A stretch of DNA of 64,000 nucleotides from Photobacterium profundum (GCF_003026285.1 NZ_PYOD01000013.1:53489-117488); one strand, 5' to 3'; shown: positions 53,914-63,438, counted from the stretch's first letter. The notes: a model not told the origin generated them from the sequence alone. Numbers and translations: made by a program.

Positions 53914-53963
53914 ACAGAGACGAGAAATTCGCCTCCTCTCTACTTATTTAATAAGGATTTTTC

Positions 53964-54782
53964 ATGGAACAACGCTCGATCACCTTCATTGGCGCAGGCA
54001 ATATGGCGCGTTCAATCATTGCAGGGTTAGTTGCAAGTGGCTACCCAGCCAATAAGATTACCGCAACGGCCCCTAGCGAAGCGCGTCGTGAACCTTTAGC
54101 GCGTGATTATGGTATTCATACCGATGCCGATAACCTACGCGCTGCGCAGCAAGCTGATGTCATTGTGCTTGCGGTTAAGCCCCAGTTAATGGAAAGCGTT
54201 TGTAATGCACTGCAAGATATCGACTTCTCAAATAAATTAGTCATTTCAATTGCAGCAGGTATCTCTGCTTCTCGTTTAAATGAAATGCTAAATACCGAGC
54301 TTAATCTTGTTCGAGTGATGCCTAATACGCCATCATTGATCGGTAAAGGCATGAGTGGTCTATTCGCATCACAAAGTGTATCTGTAAATGATAAAGTCTA
54401 TGCAGAACAACTAATGCAAGCAGTGGGTGAAGCCTGTTGGGTGCAACAAGAATCAGGAATTAACGGTGTGATCGCTGCAGCAGGTAGTGCACCGGCTTAT
54501 TTCTTTCTCTTTATGGAAGCAATGCAAAAAGAAGCGATTAAACAAGGTTTCGATGCCGATACAGCACGTTTACTCGTTCAGCAATCCGCATTAGGGGCAG
54601 CAGAACTAGTAAAGGCGAATCCCGAGACTGAATTATCGACCTTGCGCGAGCAAGTAACATCAAAAGGTGGAACAACGGCAGAAGCCATTCGCACATTTAA
54701 CGAACACCAACTTAGTGATATCGTAGCCAAAGCAATGCGTGCTGCGGTATCTCGCGCTGAAGAAATGGAAAAACTGTTTTAA
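53964..54782 (+). CDS. proC: Pyrroline-5-carboxylate reductase
   Basis: ProC reduces pyrroline-5-carboxylate to proline with NADPH. The 272 residues have the Rossmann motif FIGAGNMARSIIAGL (about 9-23), LAVKPQ and the C-terminal signature VTSKGGTTAEAIRTF. It lies 50 bases after yggS and ten before yggT. Confidence 0.97.
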   Translation: MEQRSITFIGAGNMARSIIAGLVASGYPANKITATAPSEARREPLARDYGIHTDADNLRAAQQADVIVLAVKPQLMESVCNALQDIDFSNKLVISIAAGISASRLNEMLNTELNLVRVMPNTPSLIGKGMSGLFASQSVSVNDKVYAEQLMQAVGEACWVQQESGINGVIAAAGSAPAYFFLFMEAMQKEAIKQGFDADTARLLVQQSALGAAELVKANPETELSTLREQVTSKGGTTAEAIRTFNEHQLSDIVAKAMRAAVSRAEEMEKLF

Positions 54783-54791
54783 GGTTAATAT

Positions 54792-55346
54792 ATGAACTCT
54801 CTTGGTTTTTTAGTAAGTACTGTTTTCGACCTCTACATTATGGTCGTGTTAATTAGAATATGGCTACAATGGGCTCGTGCTGATTTCTACAACCCGTTCT
54901 CTCAGTTTGTAGTGAAAGCAACACAACCTATTGTTGCCCCCCTTCGCCGTATAATTCCGCCTATCGGTGGTTTTGATTTAGCAACATTAATTTTCGCTTA
55001 CGTGCTAAGTATTGGTAAGTTTTTAACACTACAATTAGCACTCAATGGCGGCATTGTATTTAGCCCTGATTTCTTATGGATTGGTGCACTATCTCTGCTA
55101 AAAGCTGCTGGTGGCCTTCTATTTTGGATTCTACTGCTTCGTGCCATCCTTAGCTGGGTAAGCCAAGGTCGTAACCCAATTGAATTCGTCATGCATCAAC
55201 TAACAGAACCACTAACAGCGCCTATTCGTCGTGTTATTCCGGCAATGGGCGGTTTAGATTTAAGCGTATTAGTGCTATTTCTTGGCCTGCAGTTCGCTAA
55301 CTTTCTGATGGGTGATTTGATCGGTCCGGTTTGGTTCCAACTATGA
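54792..55346 (+). CDS. yggT: YGGT-family integral membrane protein YggT
   Basis: The 184 residues contain two YGGT repeats, each with paired hydrophobic helices and the motif NPFSQFVVKATQPIVAPLRR or a close copy NPIEFVMHQLTEPLTAPIRR. The function in gammaproteobacteria is unproven; it has been linked to osmotic tolerance. It overlaps yggU by four bases, so the two are coupled. Confidence 0.92.
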   Translation: MNSLGFLVSTVFDLYIMVVLIRIWLQWARADFYNPFSQFVVKATQPIVAPLRRIIPPIGGFDLATLIFAYVLSIGKFLTLQLALNGGIVFSPDFLWIGALSLLKAAGGLLFWILLLRAILSWVSQGRNPIEFVMHQLTEPLTAPIRRVIPAMGGLDLSVLVLFLGLQFANFLMGDLIGPVWFQL

Positions 55347-55636
55347 GTCAAAGTGCTGTAAGTAAAACAGGCGATGATTTACTTATTCGCCTGTACATTC
55401 AACCGAAAGCAAGCCGCGATCAAATCGTTGGCTTGCACGGTGAAGAGCTAAAAATAGCAATTACAGCACCACCCGTTGATGGCAAAGCCAATGCACACTT
55501 AAGTAAATTTCTGGCAAAACAATTTCGCGTCGCTAAAAGCCAAGTGCTGATAGAGAAAGGAATGCAAGGCCGTCATAAACAAGTGCGCATTGAAAGTCCA
55601 CGAGAAATCCCGCCAGTGATCGCAGAGTTGCTATAG
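55343..55636 (+). CDS. yggU: DUF167 protein YggU
   Basis: The 97 residues, from ATG 55343 inside the yggT stop, match the small DUF167 fold: LYIQPKASRDQIVGLHGEEL, then ITAPPVDGKANAHLSKFLA and the basic QGRHKQVRIESP. No function is established for the family. The upstream extension overlapping yggT further is rejected. Confidence 0.93.
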   Translation: MSQSAVSKTGDDLLIRLYIQPKASRDQIVGLHGEELKIAITAPPVDGKANAHLSKFLAKQFRVAKSQVLIEKGMQGRHKQVRIESPREIPPVIAELL

Positions 55637-55667
55637 GGCATTACAGCTATACTAAAGGAAGTTTGTA

Positions 55668-55710
55668 ATACCCACCTAATAATTGCGGTCTTTTATTATC
55701 AGGTGGGTAT
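55668..55710 (+). repeat. Hairpin between yggU and the DUF4426 gene
   Basis: ATACCCACCT and AGGTGGGTAT are exact arms, extended by an inner ATAAT/ATTAT pairing, ending 16 bases before the DUF4426 ATG. No T run follows; it could be a leader hairpin or a weak terminator. Confidence 0.5.
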
Positions 55711-55726
55711 CTAAAAGGATAATGTC

Positions 55727-56155
55727 ATGATTCGTATTCTATGTTTATTGTCGGCAATGCTCTTTACCGCATTACCAGCTCAAGCAGAACAACTCAAAAA
55801 TATCGGTGATCTTGAAGTGCATTATTCAAGCTTTCCATCGACATTTTTAACGCCAGAAGTTGCCAATACTTACCGTATTACACGTAGCCGATATTCAGCA
55901 GTTGTGAATGTAACCGTGCTTGATACATCAGCAACAGGCAAGCCAGCAGTGACGGCACAGCTATCTGGAAAGGCGCGGAATTTGCTAGGTACAGAAAAGA
56001 AATTAGCCTTTCGTGAAGTACGTGAAGGTCAGGCTATTTACTACATAGCTGAACTTAATCATGCCAATGAAGAGAGCTTCAAATTTACCATTGATGTATT
56101 CCAAAATGGGACTAATGGTGAAATTAAATTTGATCAAACCTTCTACGTTGATTAA
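55727..56155 (+). CDS. DUF4426 secreted protein
   Basis: The 142 residues start with a clear signal peptide (MIRILCLLSAMLFTALPAQA, cleavage before EQ). The mature part resembles DUF4426 proteins: EVHYSSFPSTFLTPEVANTY, then strand-rich sequence with AFREVREGQAIYYIAEL. It should be periplasmic. No activity is known. In this lineage it commonly sits between yggU and rdgB. Confidence 0.85.
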   Translation: MIRILCLLSAMLFTALPAQAEQLKNIGDLEVHYSSFPSTFLTPEVANTYRITRSRYSAVVNVTVLDTSATGKPAVTAQLSGKARNLLGTEKKLAFREVREGQAIYYIAELNHANEESFKFTIDVFQNGTNGEIKFDQTFYVD

Positions 56156-56198
56156 ACGCTAGCACAGAAAAAATAGTGCAATCGTATAACAACCTATA

Positions 56199-56224
56199 TC
56201 AAGGAGCTGCGGCTCCTTTTTTAT
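56199..56224 (+). terminator. Rho-independent terminator after DUF4426 gene
   Basis: AAGGAGC pairs with GCTCCTT around TGCG and is followed by T. Confidence 0.85.
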
Positions 56225-56354
56225 TTCCTACCATAACTTAATCTTCACTTTATCTCTGCTAATAAATTTCTATTGAAACTCGCATCTGTAAGCCGCTTAG
56301 GTATATCATGTCGCCCTTATTTTTCGTTTCATTAAGCATCGTAGAGGCACACCG

Positions 56355-56948
56355 ATGAGCAAACTCGTATTAGCAACAGGCAACCAAGGTAAAGTGAAAG
56401 AAATGGCTAGCTTGCTGGCTGATTTTGGTTTTGATGTTGTTGCACAAAGTGATTTCAATGTGTCTTCGGTTGCTGAAACTGGCACCACGTTTATCGAAAA
56501 CGCAATCATCAAAGCGCGCCATGCCGCTAAAGAAACGGGCTTACCAGCGATTGCTGATGATTCTGGTCTTGAAGTCGATTTCCTACAAGGTGCGCCGGGT
56601 ATTTATTCTGCTCGCTTTGCGGGTGAAGATGCCACCGATCAGCAAAACCTTGAGAAGCTATTGGCAGATATGGAAGGCGTGCCAGCAGAGCAACGTACTG
56701 CCCGTTTTCACTGTGTATTAGTAATGATGCGCCATGAAAACGATCCAACACCTTTAGTATGTCATGGTAGCTGGGAAGGCAGTATCTTAATGGAAGCTCA
56801 AGGTGAAAATGGCTTCGGCTATGACCCTGTATTCTGGGTACCTGAAGATCAATGCGCTTCAGCACAACTAGAATCAACACGTAAGAAAGAATTATCTCAT
56901 CGTGGCAAGGCGCTACAAAAACTCTTTGCTGCCCTGAAGGACGCATAA
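56355..56948 (+). CDS. rdgB: dITP/XTP pyrophosphatase RdgB
   Basis: RdgB removes dITP, dXTP and ITP from the nucleotide pool, preventing their incorporation in DNA. The 197 residues match the E. coli length. The active-site start LATGNQGKVKEMASLL, then PAIADDSGLEVDFLQGAPGIYS and GENGFGYDPVFWVPE are present. It overlaps hemW by one base (TAATG). Confidence 0.97.
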   Translation: MSKLVLATGNQGKVKEMASLLADFGFDVVAQSDFNVSSVAETGTTFIENAIIKARHAAKETGLPAIADDSGLEVDFLQGAPGIYSARFAGEDATDQQNLEKLLADMEGVPAEQRTARFHCVLVMMRHENDPTPLVCHGSWEGSILMEAQGENGFGYDPVFWVPEDQCASAQLESTRKKELSHRGKALQKLFAALKDA

Positions 56949-58102
56949 TGTTAGTACCACCACCTCTAAGCCTGTATGTGCATATTCCTTGGTGTGTTCA
57001 AAAATGCCCATATTGCGATTTTAATTCGCATGCATTAAAAGCCGAGATCCCAGAGCTTGATTATATCGATGCCCTACTCGAAGATTTAGACATTGATCTA
57101 GCAAAATATCAGCTAGAGGCTGGAGTTCGTCCGTTACACTCCATCTTTATTGGCGGTGGTACACCTAGCTTAATATCTCCACCAGAAATCGGGCGTTTGC
57201 TTAAAGGCATTGAAGCAAGAATTCCATTTAGCCACGATATCGAAATCACCATGGAAGCCAACCCTGGTACCGTTGAAGCAGGACGTTTTGTTGCTTACCA
57301 AGAAGTTGGTATTAATCGAATATCTATTGGTGTACAAAGTTTTCAAGATGAAAAACTAACCCGCCTTGGTCGTATCCATGGTAGCGATGAAGCACGAAAA
57401 GCCGCGAAGCTTGCAACAGAGGCTGGCTTAAACAGCTTTAATATCGATTTGATGCACGGTTTACCCGACCAATCCATTGATGATGCGATGTACGATCTCA
57501 AGCAAGCCATTGCGCTAAATCCGCCACACTTATCTTGGTATCAGCTGACTATAGAACCTAATACGATGTTCTATTCTAAGCCGCCAACGCTGCCTGATGA
57601 TGACGATTTATGGGATATTTTTGAGCAAGGTCATCAGATACTGGCGGATGCAGGATATGTGCAATACGAAATATCTGGCTACAGTAAGCCCGGTTTACAA
57701 TGCCGCCATAACCTCAATTATTGGCGCTTTGGTGATTACCTCGGTATTGGTTGTGGCGCACACGGTAAAGTCAGTTTTGCCGACGGCAACATAACTCGTA
57801 CCGTAAAAGTTAAGCACCCAAGAGGCTACTTAAACCCAACTAAGCCGTACTTGGATAAAGAAACCCAAGTTGATGCCGCAGAACGTCCGTTTGAGTTCTT
57901 CATGAATCGATTCCGCTTACTTGAGGCATGTCCAAAGCAAGATTATATGGACCGAACAGGCCTATCACTCGATACTATCGACACAAATATTCAGTGGGCA
58001 TTGGAACAAAAGTATCTGATTGATACTGGCGATACATGGCAGATAACCGAACACGGTAAACTGTTCTTGAATGATTTACTGGCAGCGTTTGTCGAGGATT
58101 AA
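56948..58102 (+). CDS. hemW: Heme chaperone HemW (radical SAM)
   Basis: HemW is related to coproporphyrinogen dehydrogenase HemN but acts as a heme-binding chaperone. The 384 residues show the radical SAM cluster HIPWCVQKCPYCDFN (CxxxCxxC, about 12-26). SIFIGGGTPSLI and the GVQSFQDEKL stretch follow. It is coupled to rdgB. Confidence 0.95.
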   Translation: MLVPPPLSLYVHIPWCVQKCPYCDFNSHALKAEIPELDYIDALLEDLDIDLAKYQLEAGVRPLHSIFIGGGTPSLISPPEIGRLLKGIEARIPFSHDIEITMEANPGTVEAGRFVAYQEVGINRISIGVQSFQDEKLTRLGRIHGSDEARKAAKLATEAGLNSFNIDLMHGLPDQSIDDAMYDLKQAIALNPPHLSWYQLTIEPNTMFYSKPPTLPDDDDLWDIFEQGHQILADAGYVQYEISGYSKPGLQCRHNLNYWRFGDYLGIGCGAHGKVSFADGNITRTVKVKHPRGYLNPTKPYLDKETQVDAAERPFEFFMNRFRLLEACPKQDYMDRTGLSLDTIDTNIQWALEQKYLIDTGDTWQITEHGKLFLNDLLAAFVED

Positions 58103-58111
58103 TAAAAAATA

Positions 58112-58153
58112 ACGAGTATCTTACGCGTATTCTTAGTGCGCCAAGATACTCGT
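58112..58153. terminator. Long hairpin after hemW
   Basis: ACGAGTATCTT and AAGATACTCGT are exact 11-base arms with an inner GCG/CGC pairing, between convergent genes. The T tract is poor. It shares a core with the hairpin after ruvX. Confidence 0.5.
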
Positions 58154-58181
58154 ATTGTTAACTGTTTCGCTAACGACTTTA

Positions 58182-58592
58182 CTAATAAACAGTCACACTT
58201 TTCCACGTTTTTAGCGCAGGGATCAGAGATTGGATCTCTGTTTCTTGGATTTGTCTTTTGACGACTCGCTGGCACAATTCATCATCGATGAGCTGAGAAT
58301 GTGAAAGTTGGTAAGGTAAATCTTTCGTCAGAGTTTGGTGATATTTGACTAGCGCTTGTTGTTGAGCGGTATTTAATTGAACCTTATGCGCACCAAAATA
58401 CAACTGACCATTCTGCTTCACTTTAAACAAACGTTGCCCATCATCTAGGGTTAACGCACCATCTTGTAAAATCACTACGTTATGCCACGTTAAGTTACAT
58501 TGTGAAGCCCAAGCAGGCGTCAGCATGACAATAAAAGTGAGTATCAGCATTGTTAATGTCGGCGTCGCATTTCTAGCAAAGATCATATTCAT
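58182..58592 (-). CDS. Short YggN-like (DUF2884) secreted protein
   Basis: The mature part (QCNLTWHNVVILQDGAL to KTWKSVTVY) resembles the N-terminal half of E. coli YggN, including QQALVKYHQTLTKDLPYQL like its AQRQQALDYQQALRRDLPW. A hydrophobic signal peptide ends near TPAWA. The likely start is ATG 58592 (AGGG upstream), giving 136 residues against 239 for E. coli YggN. Either the family is shorter here or the C-terminal half was lost. The start could also be 58625. No function is known. Confidence 0.65.
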   Translation of the reverse strand: MNMIFARNATPTLTMLILTFIVMLTPAWASQCNLTWHNVVILQDGALTLDDGQRLFKVKQNGQLYFGAHKVQLNTAQQQALVKYHQTLTKDLPYQLSHSQLIDDELCQRVVKRQIQETEIQSLIPALKTWKSVTVY

Positions 58593-58641
58593 GCCCATCC
58601 CTATACAACGTAGAGTCTGCGACATGAATAGACGCAGCTCT

Positions 58642-59562
58642 TTAAAAGATTGATCGCCCAATACGTTCAGCGAGTAATTCTAATGCTGCTGTGCCTGCCA
58701 ACGAGTTACCAGAAGGATCCAGCTCAGGTGACCACACCGTTATCGACATTTCACCCGGCACGATAGCAACAATTCCGCCACCCACACCTGACTTGCCCGG
58801 CATACCCACACGATAAGCAAACTCACCTGCACCGTCATATAACCCACAGGTTGCAAGCAATGCATTCATTTGCTTACTCTGAGTCTGGCTGATAATAGTT
58901 TTTTTCGCGCCTAAAGGAAGCCCTTTATTTGCTAAGTAGCTGAATGTACGAGCTAAATCAACGCAACTCATTTTTAGTGAACAATAACTAAAATAATTGG
59001 TTAAAACAGGCATCACTTCATTTTCAAAATTACCGAAAGAACGCATTAAATACGCAATCGATGCATTGCGATCGCTGTGTTGCATTTCAGACGATGCGAC
59101 CGCTTTGTCATACGTTAAATGGGGATTACAAGACAGCTTTCGAACGAGTTCTAGCATCCGATATTGCGGCGCCGCTAAACGGCTATGTAATAAATCGGAT
59201 ACCACTAGCGCCCCCGCATTGATAAATGGATTGCGTGGAATACCATTTTCCAGTTCTAACTGGATCATCGAATTAAATGCATGACCAGAAGGCTCTTTAC
59301 CTACACGTCGCCAAATTTCTTCAGGTTCATATAAGCTCATGGCTAATGTGAGCGACATTACCTTAGAGATGGATTGAATAGAGAAACGTTCTTGGCAGTC
59401 TCCGGCTTGGATGATCTCACCGTCGTTATAGCACACGGCAATACCTAATTTATTGGCAGAAACATCGGCTAATGCAGGAATATAGTTAGCAACTTTTCCC
59501 TGACCGATTAACGGTCTCACTTCGTCCAAAATACCGGCGAGCAACTCTTTTGTTGGCTTCAT
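58642..59562 (-). CDS. glsB: Glutaminase
   Basis: This serine-dependent glutaminase hydrolyses glutamine to glutamate and ammonia, and ammonia release can aid acid resistance. The ATG at 59562 with TTGGAG eight bases upstream gives 306 residues. The catalytic pair is Ser64 and Lys67 in QSISK-type sequence SIQSISKVMS. The C-terminal part has MPGKSGVGGGIVAIVPG. E. coli has two paralogues; which one this corresponds to is inferred from similarity. Confidence 0.93.
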   Translation of the reverse strand: MKPTKELLAGILDEVRPLIGQGKVANYIPALADVSANKLGIAVCYNDGEIIQAGDCQERFSIQSISKVMSLTLAMSLYEPEEIWRRVGKEPSGHAFNSMIQLELENGIPRNPFINAGALVVSDLLHSRLAAPQYRMLELVRKLSCNPHLTYDKAVASSEMQHSDRNASIAYLMRSFGNFENEVMPVLTNYFSYCSLKMSCVDLARTFSYLANKGLPLGAKKTIISQTQSKQMNALLATCGLYDGAGEFAYRVGMPGKSGVGGGIVAIVPGEMSITVWSPELDPSGNSLAGTAALELLAERIGRSIF

Positions 59563-59577
59563 TCTTATTCTCCAAGG

Positions 59578-59607
59578 GCAAAAAAGCCAACACGAGGTTG
59601 GCTTTAA
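59578..59607 (-). terminator. Rho-independent terminator after trmB
   Basis: On the minus strand AAAGCCAAC pairs with GTTGGCTTT around five bases and runs into T. It lies just before glsB. Confidence 0.8.
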
Positions 59608-59720
59608 ACGCATGATGCAATTTATTCTATGTTTGCTTTAAGCACTGCATCTAACCATATCGGTCTCGACAAATAGTCTGGGCGATAGCGGAAAAGATTA
59701 CAACCTTAGCAAAACTGAGA

Positions 59721-60458
59721 CTACTCGGTACGTGCGTACTTCATGTCCCATACGCCGTGACCTAAACGGTGACCACGTGCTTCAAATTTGGTTAACGGAC
59801 GATCTTCAGGGCGCGCAATATAGTCACCGTCTGTTGCCGTATTCTTGTAACCAGGTGCCGCATTCATCACTTCAACCATGTGCTCTGCGTAGTTTTCCCA
59901 ATCTGTTGCCATATGGAAAACACCACCAATTTTCAGCTTCTTACGTAACATTTCAGCAAATGCAGGCTGAACGATACGACGCTTATGGTGACGCGTTTTA
60001 TGCCATGGGTCAGGGAAGAACAGCTGAACAGTGTCTAGGCTGCCATCTGGAATCATGTAATCAAACACTTCAACAGCATCGTGACACATTACACGTAAGT
60101 TAGTTAGGGCTGCTTCTTCTGCCCCCATCAAACATGCACCCACACCAGGGCTGTGTACTTCGATACCAATAAAGTCTTTCTCTGGAGCATTCTTGGCCAT
60201 TTCCACCAATGATGCGCCCATGCCAAAACCAATTTCTAGCACAACAGGTGCTTCACGGTTATAGACTTCTTTCCAGTCCAGCATTTGCTGAGCAAAGTCG
60301 ATACCCATTGTTGACCAGTTGTTATCCATAGCCGATTCTTGGCCTTTGGTTAAACGGCCTTCACGACGAACAAAACTACGAATCTTTCGTACAAGTTTGC
60401 CGTCTTCGGTCAATTCAGTCACGGTTACATCGCCGGACTTTTTTGAAACTTCGCTCAT
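59721..60458 (-). CDS. trmB: tRNA (guanine-N7-)-methyltransferase TrmB
   Basis: TrmB makes m7G46 in tRNA with SAM. The 245 residues have the SAM loop VVLEIGFGMGASLVEMA (about 72-88) and the family signature VQLFFPDPWHKTRHHKRR (about 143-160). It is divergent from mutY, the E. coli order. Confidence 0.97.
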   Translation of the reverse strand: MSEVSKKSGDVTVTELTEDGKLVRKIRSFVRREGRLTKGQESAMDNNWSTMGIDFAQQMLDWKEVYNREAPVVLEIGFGMGASLVEMAKNAPEKDFIGIEVHSPGVGACLMGAEEAALTNLRVMCHDAVEVFDYMIPDGSLDTVQLFFPDPWHKTRHHKRRIVQPAFAEMLRKKLKIGGVFHMATDWENYAEHMVEVMNAAPGYKNTATDGDYIARPEDRPLTKFEARGHRLGHGVWDMKYARTE

Positions 60459-60701
60459 GGTAAATACCTAAAACTAAAAATGAAGAAAAACTAAGCGGAA
60501 CGGCATTATCCAAAGTTATGGCATAAGTGCAAGTCTATCGATTGCGACAACTGCAAGTTTATGGTGGAATCATGCCCATACAGGGCTCAATAATGCCCAG
60601 CGCTATACTACCAGAACCAATAAAAATCAGTGCCACCATATCAAACTCAATAATTATAATAGCGTCTATCAACGTTAAGCAAACAACAGTGAGTAAAGTC
60701 C

Positions 60702-61772
60702 GTGAGTAATACCTTCTCTGATGCCATTTTAACGTGGTACGATAAATTTGGTCGTAAGACACTGCCTTGGCAACAAAATAAAACACCTTATAAAGTATGG
60801 TTATCAGAAATCATGCTGCAGCAAACCCAAGTTGCCACAGTGATCCCTTATTTTGAACGTTTTATGGAACGTTTTCCGACGGTGCAAGATTTAGCCGCAG
60901 CCGAGCAAGATGAAGTACTGCATCTGTGGACAGGCCTTGGTTACTACGCTCGCGCTCGAAATCTTCATAAAGCTGCAAAAATTATCGTCTCGGAGCACAA
61001 TGCTCTATTCCCAACCGATATTATTCAGGTGCAAGCCCTACCCGGTATAGGTCGATCCACCGCTGGAGCTGTTCTGTCATTATCGCTCAAGCAACATCAC
61101 GCGATTTTAGATGGCAATGTAAAACGCACATTAGCGCGTTGCTATGCAGTGGAAGGTTGGCCCGGTAAAAAGCCGGTCGAAAATGCGTTGTGGGAAATTG
61201 CAGAAAAGAACACTCCTGATTCAGGGGTCGAGCGTTACAACCAGGCAATGATGGATATGGGTGCAATGATTTGTACCCGCAGTAAGCCTAAATGCGAACT
61301 GTGCCCAATTGAAGCTATGTGTGAAGCAAAAGCACAGCTTCGCCAAACCGATTTTCCGGGTAAAAAGCCAAAGAAAGTGATGCCAGAAAAGCAGACCTGG
61401 TTTGCTATTTTGCAACACGGTGACGAAGTATGGCTGGAACAGCGACCGCCAGTCGGAATATGGGGTGGCTTATGGTGCTTTCCACAGCATGACACCGATG
61501 ATTTGAGTGCATTAGTCACACAGCGTATCGGCTCAGAAAGCCACATTGTCGAAGCAGAACAACTGCATGCTTTCCGCCATACCTTTAGTCACTACCACCT
61601 TGATATCGTGCCAATTCGAATGCGATTATCTACCCCGATGAATATGGTTCAAGAAAGCGGGAAAGGTCAATGGTATAGCTTAACTACGCCACCGAAAGTA
61701 GGGTTAGCTGCACCAGTACAGCAAATACTGGAAGGCCTGCGCTACGAGCTTAATCACCCTAAAACACTATAA
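60702..61772 (+). CDS. mutY: Adenine DNA glycosylase MutY
   Basis: MutY removes adenine mispaired with 8-oxoguanine or guanine. It starts with GTG at 60702 and has 356 residues. The catalytic Glu is in WLSEIMLQQTQVATV, the helix-hairpin-helix is ALPGIGRSTAGAVLSL, and the catalytic Asp is in AILDGNVKRTLARCYA. The iron-sulfur cysteines are in CTRSKPKCELCPIEAMC, and a C-terminal NUDT1-like domain recognises 8-oxoG. yggX and mltC follow. Confidence 0.97.
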   Translation: MSNTFSDAILTWYDKFGRKTLPWQQNKTPYKVWLSEIMLQQTQVATVIPYFERFMERFPTVQDLAAAEQDEVLHLWTGLGYYARARNLHKAAKIIVSEHNALFPTDIIQVQALPGIGRSTAGAVLSLSLKQHHAILDGNVKRTLARCYAVEGWPGKKPVENALWEIAEKNTPDSGVERYNQAMMDMGAMICTRSKPKCELCPIEAMCEAKAQLRQTDFPGKKPKKVMPEKQTWFAILQHGDEVWLEQRPPVGIWGGLWCFPQHDTDDLSALVTQRIGSESHIVEAEQLHAFRHTFSHYHLDIVPIRMRLSTPMNMVQESGKGQWYSLTTPPKVGLAAPVQQILEGLRYELNHPKTL

Positions 61773-61785
61773 TAACCGCAGTACT

Positions 61786-61812
61786 TTAAAGGGCTTTCAT
61801 CGCCCTTTTTAT
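61786..61812 (+). terminator. Rho-independent terminator after mutY
   Basis: AAAGGGC pairs with GCCCTTT around seven bases, followed by T. Confidence 0.85.
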
Positions 61813-61910
61813 ATAAGTTTTGCCTCTTCGCTGCCTTATCCTAGATGCTAGGGTTACACTCTGGTATAACTAGCAACGTACTCATTAGGTCATGATTAAG
61901 GAGCCATTCA

Positions 61911-62183
61911 ATGAGCCGTACTGTTTTTTGTACTCGCCTGAAAAAAGATGCTGAGGGACTCGATTTCCAACTGTACCCAGGCGATCTAGGTAAACGTATT
62001 TTTGACAACATTTCAAAAGAAGCATGGGCTGAATGGCAAAGTAAGCAAACCATGCTGATCAATGAGAAAAAACTAAACATGATGAATGTTGATCACCGTA
62101 AGTTGCTTGAAACCGAAATGGTTAACTTCTTATTCGAAGGTCAAGATGTGATCATTGAAGGTTATACGCCACCAAGCAAGTAA
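61911..62183 (+). CDS. yggX: Fe(2+)-trafficking protein YggX
   Basis: YggX protects iron-sulfur proteins from oxidation and is SoxRS-controlled in E. coli. The 90 residues match the E. coli length (91) with SRTVFCTRLKKDAEGLDFQL, then GDLGKRIFDNISKEAW and EMVNFLFEG. AAGGAGCC precedes the ATG. It sits between mutY and mltC as in E. coli. Confidence 0.97.
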   Translation: MSRTVFCTRLKKDAEGLDFQLYPGDLGKRIFDNISKEAWAEWQSKQTMLINEKKLNMMNVDHRKLLETEMVNFLFEGQDVIIEGYTPPSK

Positions 62184-62274
62184 TGCCCATCACGGTTTAT
62201 TAATATATTCCGGTTAAAAGGTTTACGGGTAGAGAAAGAAAATGACATCATTGGTCGTTAATTAACTATCAATA

Positions 62275-63438
62275 ATGTCACTTTCTGTTTGCCCACTTAT
62301 GAATAAACGCCTTTTTTTACTATTATCTCTCTTCGTGCTCAACGGATGTAGTCGTGAATTCATCGAGCAACTGTACGATGTTGACTACAGCACCACCAAC
62401 CGCTTTGCGAACAATCTAGCATCGCTTCCCGGCCAGTTCACTAAAGATCCTGCTGAATTAAATCGATTAATTGGATCATTTAATGGCAAAGTCAAACGCC
62501 AATGGGGCGACGATAATGCTTTAGTATCTAGTAAACGCCAATACGTTAAATATACTGATGGCTATCAAAGCCGTGCGCACGTTGATTTTGATCGCGGTAT
62601 CGTTACTATCGAAACGGTTGCTAAAACAGAGCCAGAAAAACATTTAAAAGAAGCGATCACCACAACTCTGCTTACCCCCGATAACCCAGCAGGGGTCGAT
62701 TTATATTCTGATCAGGCCATCGAACTAAAAGGTAAACCCTTCCTCTATGAGCAAGTTTTAGATCAAGATGGCAAACCAATTGAATGGTCTTGGCGGGCGA
62801 ACCAATTTGCAGATCACCTGATAAATACCAAATTAAAGAAAAAGAAGATCCGCTATCAGCAAGCGTATTATGTAGAGATCCCTTTAGTTGCAAATAGCTC
62901 GAAGCAACGAGGGTATAAATATGCAAGTATCATTAAAGAAGCCTCTCGCCGCTACGACATTCCTGAAGATCTGATCTATGCGATCATCAAAACCGAAAGC
63001 AGTTTTAATCCCTACGCAGTTAGCCACGCCAACGCTTATGGCTTAATGCAAGTGATACCAAAAACGGCTGGCGCCGATGTTTTCAAACTCGTCAAAAAGA
63101 AGCCTGGCATACCGAGTCCGGAATACTTATTTGACCCAAGAAGTAACATTGATACAGGTACAGCCTATTTCTATATTTTGCGTAATCGTTATTTGAAAGA
63201 TGTAAAGAACCCGACATCACTGCACTACAGCATGATTTCTGCTTATAACGGCGGTGCCGGTGGTGTACTTAACACCTTCAATAAAAATGATAGAAAACGG
63301 GCAATGAATGATTTAAACAGCCTTCAGCCAAATCAGGTGTATTGGGCACTGACCAATAAACACCCAAAAGCAGAAGCAAGACGTTATTTAGAGAAAGTGA
63401 CCGCATTCCAAAAAGAGTTTAATCAAGGAAAAATTTAA
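62275..63438 (+). CDS. mltC: Membrane-bound lytic murein transglycosylase C
   Basis: MltC is an outer-membrane lipoprotein that cleaves peptidoglycan to form anhydromuropeptides. The lipobox is LNGC, after MNKRLFLLLSLFV. The start could be the ATG at 62275 or 62299; both keep the signal. The N-terminal domain (DUF3393) precedes the SLT domain with catalytic Glu in IIKTESSFNPYAVS, then YGLMQVIPKTAG and ISAYNGGAGGVL. The tRNA cluster follows. Confidence 0.95.
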   Translation: MSLSVCPLMNKRLFLLLSLFVLNGCSREFIEQLYDVDYSTTNRFANNLASLPGQFTKDPAELNRLIGSFNGKVKRQWGDDNALVSSKRQYVKYTDGYQSRAHVDFDRGIVTIETVAKTEPEKHLKEAITTTLLTPDNPAGVDLYSDQAIELKGKPFLYEQVLDQDGKPIEWSWRANQFADHLINTKLKKKKIRYQQAYYVEIPLVANSSKQRGYKYASIIKEASRRYDIPEDLIYAIIKTESSFNPYAVSHANAYGLMQVIPKTAGADVFKLVKKKPGIPSPEYLFDPRSNIDTGTAYFYILRNRYLKDVKNPTSLHYSMISAYNGGAGGVLNTFNKNDRKRAMNDLNSLQPNQVYWALTNKHPKAEARRYLEKVTAFQKEFNQGKI

